Part shown: positions 58,416 through 64,000 of the stretch, in pieces
Position numbering within the stretch: the stretch's first letter is position 1
Layout of the letters: the number at the start of each line of letters is the position of its first letter
Assembly (NCBI RefSeq): GCF_001854805.1
Contig: NZ_MBLO01000222.1
Location: 62,001-126,000 of the forward strand
From: Pseudofrankia coriaricola
Lineage (GTDB): Bacteria; Actinomycetota; Actinomycetes; Frankiales; Frankiaceae
Length of the DNA: 64,000 bases
Reading direction: 5' to 3'
The notes under the pieces: model-generated
Databases searched by the model: none
Told to the model about the DNA's origin: nothing
The model's input: only the letters and a program-made list of their open reading frames with translations
Position numbers and translations under genes: made by a program

Positions 58416-59416
58416 GGGTTCTCCTGGGTCAGGACCGCGCGGACCGCCGCCGCGCGGGAGGCGTGCGTCGCGCGTTGCATCAGCGTCCCCGAGCTCACGG
58501 TGGCGCCCGCGGCCAGCGCGCGCCCCTGCAGCTCGGACAGGCGGTTGTTCAGGTCGAAGAACGCGCCTCCTGGCCCGAGCAGCAGTTCGGTCGGGAAGGG
58601 GAACGGATGGGCCTCGGACTCGGGCGTCTCCCCCCACGTGGTGGAGTTGATGAGGATCGTCGGGGGCCGGCCGGCGAGTGCGTCCGCGAGGTCGACGGGG
58701 GCGACCGCGTCGGCGCCGGCCAGCCCGGCGAGCTCCGCCGCGCCCGCCGTCGACCGCGCGCTGACCAGCAGGCGCGCCACCGGCCACACGCGGCGTACCG
58801 CGAGCGCGACCGACCGGGCCGACGCGCCGGCGCCGAGCAGCACAATGCTGGCCGGGACACGTCCGGCGGCGAGCAGCTCGAGCACGGCCTGCGCCGCCCA
58901 CGAGTTGGTGTTCACCCCGATCGGGCCGGCCCCGGACGGCTGCGTCCCGGCCGGGGCGCCGGGCGCCCAGGCGGCCGGTGGCCGAAGCACGGTGTCGACG
59001 ACCCCGGTGGTGGCGGCCGACGGGGAGAGCCGGCCCAGCCGGGCGGCGACGTCGCGCTTCCACGGGCTGAGAACGACGCCCAGCGTCCAGCCGGGGTCCG
59101 CGACGAGCGCGTCCGGGTCGGCGAAGGGACGGGCCGTTCCGAGGGTGAGGCCGGCGGCGGTGACCGCGCGCGCGAGCATCGGGCTGCCTACGGCGTGCGG
59201 CGCGGTGGTGCCGATCGCGCCGATCCCGACCGTCGGACCAGGAACGCCGGCCGCGCCGACGTGGGCACCGTCCGTTCGGACGCCGAGCGGCCCGAGCTCG
59301 GCGGCGAGGAAGGCGGCGACCGTCATGCCGACGACGTCGTCTCCGGGAACCGGACCGCCGTTCGGCCAGATCGGCCCGGGGGCGAGGCTCGTCCAGGCGG
59401 CGACGGTGGCGGTCAT
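58412..59416 (-). CDS. Shikimate-dehydrogenase-like oxidoreductase, ureide operon
   Basis: 334 residues from ATG 59416. The N-terminal substrate half has VVLSPWKRDVAARLGRLS, which places the catalytic Lys as in shikimate dehydrogenase, and VNTNSWAA where the family has NTD; the catalytic Asp is Asn here. The NADP half has VLLGAGASARSVALAV and a later ILINSTTWG. Overlaps on both sides (ATGA) tie it to the operon. The true substrate is probably not shikimate. The Asp to Asn change should be checked by alignment. Confidence 0.82.
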   Translation of the reverse strand: MTATVAAWTSLAPGPIWPNGGPVPGDDVVGMTVAAFLAAELGPLGVRTDGAHVGAAGVPGPTVGIGAIGTTAPHAVGSPMLARAVTAAGLTLGTARPFADPDALVADPGWTLGVVLSPWKRDVAARLGRLSPSAATTGVVDTVLRPPAAWAPGAPAGTQPSGAGPIGVNTNSWAAQAVLELLAAGRVPASIVLLGAGASARSVALAVRRVWPVARLLVSARSTAGAAELAGLAGADAVAPVDLADALAGRPPTILINSTTWGETPESEAHPFPFPTELLLGPGGAFFDLNNRLSELQGRALAAGATVSSGTLMQRATHASRAAAVRAVLTQENP

Positions 59417-60864
59417 GCCAGGCCCCCGGCGCGTGCCGCGGCGACGGGGATCGGCGTCGCGGTGACGGGGGCGGCCGTTCCGGTGGCCGTCGCCGGCACC
59501 GGGGCGAGCTGCCGCCCGCGCGCCGCGCCGAGGGCCTGGCCGTCCTTGGCGACGAGCTCGCCGCGCAGGTAGGTGGCCCGTACGGCACCGACCGTCGGCC
59601 AGCCCGCGTACGGCGTCACCGGGTGCTTGGAGTGCAGCCGCCCGGGGTCGATCTCGCCGGGCGCGGCCGGGTCGACGAGCACCAGGTCGGCGTCGGCGCC
59701 GACGCCGAGGTGGCCCTTGCGGTCGTCGAGCCGCCAGGTTCTGGCCGGGGTGTGGCAGCACAGCCGGACCAGGTCGGGGAGGGTGAGCCGGCCTCGGTGT
59801 ACCTCGGTGAGCAGCAACGGCAGCATCGTCTCCACGCCGATGAAGCCGCCGTGCGCCCGCCACACGTCCACCTCAGTCTGCTCGTCGGCGGTGTGCGGCG
59901 CGTGGTCGGTCGCGATGATGTCGACGTCGCCGGCCGCGATACCCCGCCACAGCGCGGCGACGTCGTCCGCCGGCCGGATCGGCGGGTTCAGCTTCACCAG
60001 GTTCCCGTACCGGTCGTACGCGGTGTCGTCGAGCAGCAGGTGGGCGACGAGCACCTCGACCGTGACCCGATGACCTAGCGAGCGCAGCAGGCGGACCCGG
60101 TCGAGCCCGGCGGCGGTGGACAGGTGATGGATGTGCAGCTGGGTGCCCGCCGCGCCGGCCAGTGTGATGATCCTGGTGACGGCCTCGACCTCGACGACGG
60201 CCGGCCGGCCCTCCAGGTGGGCGTGGGGGTCGGTGCGCCCGGCCGCGCGCAGCTCGGCGGACAGCCGGCGCAGCAGCGCGTCGTTCTCCGCGTGCACGCC
60301 GACGACGAGACCGGCGGCCGCCGCGGCGCGCAGCCCGGTGAAGATCGCGCCGTCGTCCGGGCACGGGTTGTCGCCGGTCGTCTGCCCCATGAACAGCTTG
60401 AGGCCCATCGCGCCCGCGGCGGCCATGCCGGCGATCTCGTCCGCGTTCGCCTTGCCGAGCATGCCGTACAGGCCGAAGTCGACGTGCGCCTTCGGCGCGA
60501 CGAGTGCGAGCTTCTCGGTGAAGCCGGCGGCGGTCTCCACCGGTGGCAGCGTGTTCGGCATGTCGACGACGGTCGTCACCCCGCCGGCCGCCGCCGCCCT
60601 GGTGCCGCTGGCGAAGTCCTCCTTGCGGGTCATCCCCGGCTCGCGCAGGTGGACGTGCACGTCGACGAGGCCGGGCAGCACCACCAGGCCGGTCGCGTCG
60701 AGCTCCCGCAGCCCGCCGCCGAGCTCGGTGCCGACCGCGGCGACCCGGCCGTCGCGGATGCCGAGGTCGGTGCGTACCGCCCGGTCGTGCGAGACGACCG
60801 TGCCGCCGTGTACGACCAGGTCGAACGGCGGCCCCGCCGCGGCAGGGCCGGCGTGGCTGTTCAT
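59413..60864 (-). CDS. Cyclic amidohydrolase, allantoinase/dihydroorotase type
   Basis: 483 residues from ATG 60864. Metal-binding residues are visible: DVHVHLREPG, the carbamylated Lys in GLKLFMGQTTG, HAEND, LHIHHLST and the catalytic Asp in ATDHAPH. It opens a cyclic ureide such as allantoin, a hydantoin or dihydroorotate. With the M20 enzyme in the same operon, allantoin to allantoate and onward is the simplest reading. A Ala/Pro-rich tail follows residue 455. Confidence 0.9.
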   Translation of the reverse strand: MNSHAGPAAAGPPFDLVVHGGTVVSHDRAVRTDLGIRDGRVAAVGTELGGGLRELDATGLVVLPGLVDVHVHLREPGMTRKEDFASGTRAAAAGGVTTVVDMPNTLPPVETAAGFTEKLALVAPKAHVDFGLYGMLGKANADEIAGMAAAGAMGLKLFMGQTTGDNPCPDDGAIFTGLRAAAAAGLVVGVHAENDALLRRLSAELRAAGRTDPHAHLEGRPAVVEVEAVTRIITLAGAAGTQLHIHHLSTAAGLDRVRLLRSLGHRVTVEVLVAHLLLDDTAYDRYGNLVKLNPPIRPADDVAALWRGIAAGDVDIIATDHAPHTADEQTEVDVWRAHGGFIGVETMLPLLLTEVHRGRLTLPDLVRLCCHTPARTWRLDDRKGHLGVGADADLVLVDPAAPGEIDPGRLHSKHPVTPYAGWPTVGAVRATYLRGELVAKDGQALGAARGRQLAPVPATATGTAAPVTATPIPVAAARAGGLA

Positions 60865-60920
60865 GAGCGTGCTCCTCGGTTGCGTGTCCAGGGTGGCGGG
60901 ACGGCGTCGATGGTGACAGG

Positions 60921-60966
60921 CGACGCCGTGCAGGGTGACGGCGCGACGCCGTCCAGGGTGACGGCG
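60921..60966. repeat. 23-bp direct repeat, two units
   Basis: GACGCCGTGCAGGGTGACGG, three more bases, and a second copy starting at 60944 with two changes. It lies between the amidohydrolase and the aldehyde dehydrogenase genes. Confidence 0.85.
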
Positions 60967-60979
60967 TGACGGCGGCCGG

Positions 60980-62428
60980 TCAGGCGGGCAGCTGCATCGA
61001 CTTCACCTCGGTCAGCTCGGCGAGCCCCTCCCGGCCGTGCTCGCGTCCGTTCCCGGACTCCTTCACCCCGCCGTACGGCGCCGACAGGTTGAACCCGCCG
61101 CCGTTGACGACGACCTGGCCGGCCCGCAGCCGCCGGGCGACGGCGACCGACCGGTCCAGGTCGCCGCTCCAGACCGAGGCGGTCAGCCCGTAGCGGGTCC
61201 CGTTCGCCACCGCGACCATCTCGTCGACGTCGTCGCAGGCGTGCACGGTCAGCACGGGCCCGAAGATCTCCTCCTGGGCGAGCGGGTGGTCGGGCGGGAC
61301 GTCGCTGAACACCGTCGGGCGGATGTAGTAGCCGCCGGCGGCGCCGTCGGGGAGCCCCTCCGGGGCGCCCGGGCCACCCGCGAGCAGGCGGAGGCCAGAG
61401 TCGACTCCGGAGCGGAGGTAGCCGGCGACCCGGTCGCGCTGGACGGCGCTCACCACCGGGCCGAGCCGCGTCCCGGCGGCCCGCGGCGGCCCGGCCACGG
61501 TGTCCGCGACCAGGCCCACCAGCTGTTCCTCCACCTCGGGGAGCAGCGACCGCGGCACGATCAGCCGGCTCTGCGCCCCGCACACCTGGCCGTTGTTGAA
61601 GAAGCAGCTGCCGAGGACGGCCGGCAGCGCGGTGTCCAGCGGTGCGCCCGGCAGCAGCAGCGCCGGGTTCTTGCCGCCGAGCTCCAGCACGCTGCGGGTG
61701 ATCGTGGCGGCGGTCGCGGCGAGGATCTGCCGGCCGACCGCCCGCGAGCCGGTGAAGCTGATCATATCGACGTCCGGGTGGGAGACCAGCGCGGCGCCGA
61801 CGGTCGGGCCGGTGCCGCCGACGACGCCCACGACACCGGGCGGCAGGTCCAGCTCGGCGAGCAGCCGGGTCGCCGCCCAGGCGGCCAGCGGCTTCACCTC
61901 CGACGGCTTGACCACCACGGTGTTGCCGAGCACGATCGCCGACGAGATCTTGCTGACCAGCATGTGCAGCGGGAAGTTCCAGGCGGTGATGGCGGCGACC
62001 AGGCCCGCGGGCTCCCGCACGACGAGCGAGATGCCCTCGCGGCGCGGCGTGAGCACCGCCTCGGCCAGCTCCTCCAGGTGCTCCAGGCAGGCGACCGCCC
62101 TGCCGACGTGGATGTTGCGGGCGAACGCCGGGAGCAGGCCCATCTCGTCGATGACCAGCTCGGTGAGCGAGTCCGCGGCGGCGGCGAGCTTGCCGCGCCA
62201 CGCGTCCAGGTAGGCCATCCGCTCCCGCAACGGGGTGGCCGCCCAGCCGGGCTGCGCGGCCTGGGCGGCGGCCAGCGCCCGCGCGACGAGCGCGTCGTCG
62301 CCCTGCCCGGCATACCCGATCACGGCTCCGTTCGACGGGTCGTGCACTGGCAGGGCATCGCCGCCGGTGCCCTCGAGCAGCTCGCCGGCGACGAGATGGC
62401 CGGTGACGGGATGGTCGCTGGGGGCCAC
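60980..62428 (-). CDS. Aldehyde dehydrogenase family protein
   Basis: 482 residues from GTG 62428, chosen for the AGGAGGAACC ribosome-binding site; the frame stays open to 62503. Catalytic Cys is in NNGQVCGAQS and Glu in LELGGKNPA; NAD contacts in AWNFPLHM and FTGSRAVGR. It oxidises an aldehyde to an acid with NAD(P). In the operon it may oxidise a semialdehyde or glyoxylate-like product of ureide breakdown; substrate not resolved. Confidence 0.92.
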   Translation of the reverse strand: MAPSDHPVTGHLVAGELLEGTGGDALPVHDPSNGAVIGYAGQGDDALVARALAAAQAAQPGWAATPLRERMAYLDAWRGKLAAAADSLTELVIDEMGLLPAFARNIHVGRAVACLEHLEELAEAVLTPRREGISLVVREPAGLVAAITAWNFPLHMLVSKISSAIVLGNTVVVKPSEVKPLAAWAATRLLAELDLPPGVVGVVGGTGPTVGAALVSHPDVDMISFTGSRAVGRQILAATAATITRSVLELGGKNPALLLPGAPLDTALPAVLGSCFFNNGQVCGAQSRLIVPRSLLPEVEEQLVGLVADTVAGPPRAAGTRLGPVVSAVQRDRVAGYLRSGVDSGLRLLAGGPGAPEGLPDGAAGGYYIRPTVFSDVPPDHPLAQEEIFGPVLTVHACDDVDEMVAVANGTRYGLTASVWSGDLDRSVAVARRLRAGQVVVNGGGFNLSAPYGGVKESGNGREHGREGLAELTEVKSMQLPA

Positions 62429-62603
62429 GGTTCCTCCTGTGATGGGCGTGGGCGGCGGACTAGAGGGCCAAAGGGTGTGCGAAAATGATCTTCCTTCGCA
62501 CACCCGGCGGCCGTTGTCCCCAGGATCACTGACGGGGCAGGGCGGTGGACGGTTCGTGGTCGGGCTGGTCAGCAGCTGGGCCAGCGGCAGGCCGTTCGGG
62601 CGG

Positions 62604-63983
62604 TCACCTCGGCGGGTCCAGCAGCGGGACGCCCAGGTCGAGCACCTCGGCGGCGCGGGCCGCGCCGCGCCGCGCCGCCCGCCGCGCCGGGGACCCGGCG
62701 GCGAGGTAGTGATCGGCGTGCCGGGTCCCGGCGGACAGGAAGCTCAGTGCGAGTGCCCTGGCCCCGTCGGCGAGCAGCAGCCGGGCGCTCGGGGACGCCG
62801 ACGCGGCGGCGAACGCGGCCTCGTGGTTGCCGCAGCCGCCGGTCTCCAGGCGAAGCATCGGCTGGATCATCGGGATCGCCCAGGACAGGTTCCCGACGTC
62901 GGTGCTGGCGGCCCGCCCGGACGGAGGTGTGTACGTCTCGCCGGCGCCATCCTCGCCGTCCTCCTCGCCGCCGTCGACGTTGACGAAGCTCAGGTCGACG
63001 CCGCCGAACCGGGGACACGCCTGGGCGAACAGGCGCGACAGCAGCCGGTCATAGCGGATCTCGGAGAACCGCGGCAGGGTGCGGCGCAGGGTCGGCGCGC
63101 AGCCGGCGGCCAGCCCGCCGGCGCGCAGGCAGTCGCCGACCCGGGCGGTGACGCCGTCGAGCGTGCCGGCGTCGGCCGCGCGCACCTTCACCGTCATCGC
63201 GGTCCGGTCCGGGATGATGTTGACCGCGTCGCCGGCGTCGGTGACCAGGGTGTGGACGCGGACGCTGTCGGGCAGCTGCTGGCGCAGCAGGCCGATCGCG
63301 ACGCTCGCGACGGTGATCGCGTCGTAGGCGTTGCGGCCGCGCTCCGGGAACGACGACGCGTGCGCGGCCTTGCCGGCGTAGCCGACCGCGAGGGTGTCGT
63401 TGGCGAGCGTCGCCGGGCACAGCTCGTCCCGGTTGGCTGGGTGGATCTGCCCGGCGAGGTGGACGTCGTCGAACACGCCGGCCTCGATGAGGTAGATCTT
63501 GCCACCGGCGTTCTCCTCGGCCGGGCAGCCGATCACCAGCACCCGCAGCCCGGCCGCGTCGGCGACGCTCGCGAGCGCCGCGCCGGCGGCGACGGCCATC
63601 GTGCCGATCAGGTTGTGCCCGCAGGCGTGCCCGATGCCGGGCAGCGCGTCGTACTCCGCGGTGAACGCGACGGTGAGCGGGCCGCTGCCATACTCGGCGC
63701 GAAACGCCGTCGGCATGCTGGCGAGCCCGCGGGTGACGGTGAAGCCGTGCTCGGTGAGCGCGCCGCACAGCGCGTCGGCGGCGTGGTACTCGACCAGCCC
63801 CAGCTCGGGATGGGCGTGGATGGCCAGCGAAAGCTCCCACCAGCGCCCAAGCCCGGCGGCGAGATGGTCCTCGACCCGGGCGACGAGGGCCGGGTCGGCG
63901 TCGACGACGCCGGCCAGCGACGACCCACCCGGCTCGCCGAACGCCAGCTCGGCCGGGGCGACGGCGAGCGCCAGGCCGGTCAC
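62604..63983 (-). CDS. M20-family amidohydrolase
   Basis: 459 residues from GTG 63983. Metal-site motifs are AEYDALPGIGHACGHNL, CPAEENAGGK and GCGNHEAAF, the order seen in AbgB-like and carbamoyl/acyl-amino-acid hydrolases. Insertion near residue 335 (DGGEEDGEDGAGE) is an acidic low-complexity loop. It may hydrolyse the open-chain ureide made by the allantoinase-like enzyme. It probably overlaps the upstream gene as GTGA. Confidence 0.88.
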   Translation of the reverse strand: MTGLALAVAPAELAFGEPGGSSLAGVVDADPALVARVEDHLAAGLGRWWELSLAIHAHPELGLVEYHAADALCGALTEHGFTVTRGLASMPTAFRAEYGSGPLTVAFTAEYDALPGIGHACGHNLIGTMAVAAGAALASVADAAGLRVLVIGCPAEENAGGKIYLIEAGVFDDVHLAGQIHPANRDELCPATLANDTLAVGYAGKAAHASSFPERGRNAYDAITVASVAIGLLRQQLPDSVRVHTLVTDAGDAVNIIPDRTAMTVKVRAADAGTLDGVTARVGDCLRAGGLAAGCAPTLRRTLPRFSEIRYDRLLSRLFAQACPRFGGVDLSFVNVDGGEEDGEDGAGETYTPPSGRAASTDVGNLSWAIPMIQPMLRLETGGCGNHEAAFAAASASPSARLLLADGARALALSFLSAGTRHADHYLAAGSPARRAARRGAARAAEVLDLGVPLLDPPR

Positions 63984-64000
63984 CGGGCACCCCCGGCCGC
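63980..64000 (-). CDS. Probable 3' end of the next operon gene (fragment)
   Basis: Reading inward from the window edge, the codons before TGA 63982-63980 are GCG-GCC-GGG-GGT-GCC-CGG (AAGGAR). The TGA overlaps the next GTG, matching the coupling used elsewhere in this operon. Too short to identify. Confidence 0.3.
   Translation of the reverse strand, partial: AAGGAR

Noticed and set aside
60865-60979. Riboswitch or attenuator before the amidohydrolase
   Set aside because: The region is only a GC-rich direct repeat; no conserved riboswitch core is visible.

Overview
The window is a GC-rich actinobacterial chromosome segment. Third codon positions are almost always G or C, GTG starts are common, and many genes overlap by four bases (GTGA or ATGA). 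The mix of a large siderophore NRPS, an IdeR/DmdR-type iron box, ROK and ECF regulators and a FAAL/ACP lipid cluster fits a Frankia or Pseudofrankia relative. The genus is inferred from gene content, not from a marker gene.

Region 1 (1-21.8 kb) is the right-hand part of a siderophore locus. A giant NRPS enters from outside the window and reads A(Thr)-PCP-E / C-A(hydroxyornithine-type)-N-methyltransferase-PCP / C-A-PCP / C-PCP-E. The last module has no adenylation domain. It is followed by two coupled genes: a YqcI/YcgG-family protein (the family of heme-dependent arginine N-hydroxylases) that carries a broken piece of an A domain, and a long protein with a heme-oxygenase-like diiron region and a C-terminal cupin. 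This pair resembles the one that makes graminine, the C-type diazeniumdiolate amino acid of gramibactin. Past a MOSC gene, two tandem iron boxes precede a free-standing A domain whose pocket reads as N5-formyl-N5-hydroxyornithine, then a siderophore-binding lipoprotein. The free A domain probably loads the A-less last module in trans. The likely product is a mixed hydroxamate/diazeniumdiolate peptide siderophore, the most exciting system in the window. Ornithine N5-hydroxylase, formyltransferase and MbtH genes are not here.

Region 2 (22-36 kb) is mostly housekeeping and small regulator-target pairs: GNAT, fatty-acid desaturase, FUSC membrane protein, NAD kinase, TetR/DoxX, an ECF sigma factor with a SnoaL-like tail, MFS exporter plus SDR, DUF2000/AraC, a His-rich acidic protein and a thioesterase behind a perfect palindrome.

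Region 3 (36-45.6 kb) is a sugar or polyol operon on the minus strand (two-domain ATPase, permease, binding lipoprotein, Gfo/Idh/MocA dehydrogenase, xylose-isomerase-like epimerase). A Rieske oxygenase and a ROK repressor lie upstream. The intergenic gap holds an inverted repeat also present at 17.9 kb.

Region 4 (45.9-52.4 kb) is a compact seven-gene plus-strand lipid operon: desaturase, ACP, cyclopropane-synthase-like methyltransferase, P450, type II thioesterase, FAAL and hotdog thioesterase. The FAAL/desaturase/ACP core recalls alkyne-type starter-unit cassettes.

Region 5 (52.7-57 kb) has a VOC protein, remnants of LysE-type and DUF3592 genes, two hydrolases, and a rhodanese/TetR pair sharing a palindromic operator. 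Region 6 (57.1-64 kb) is a tightly overlapping minus-strand cyclic-ureide operon: M20 amidohydrolase, aldehyde dehydrogenase, allantoinase/dihydroorotase-like enzyme, a shikimate-dehydrogenase-like protein whose catalytic Asp appears to be Asn, a GntR regulator and a free-standing allophanate-hydrolase C-terminal-like domain. It continues past the window edge.
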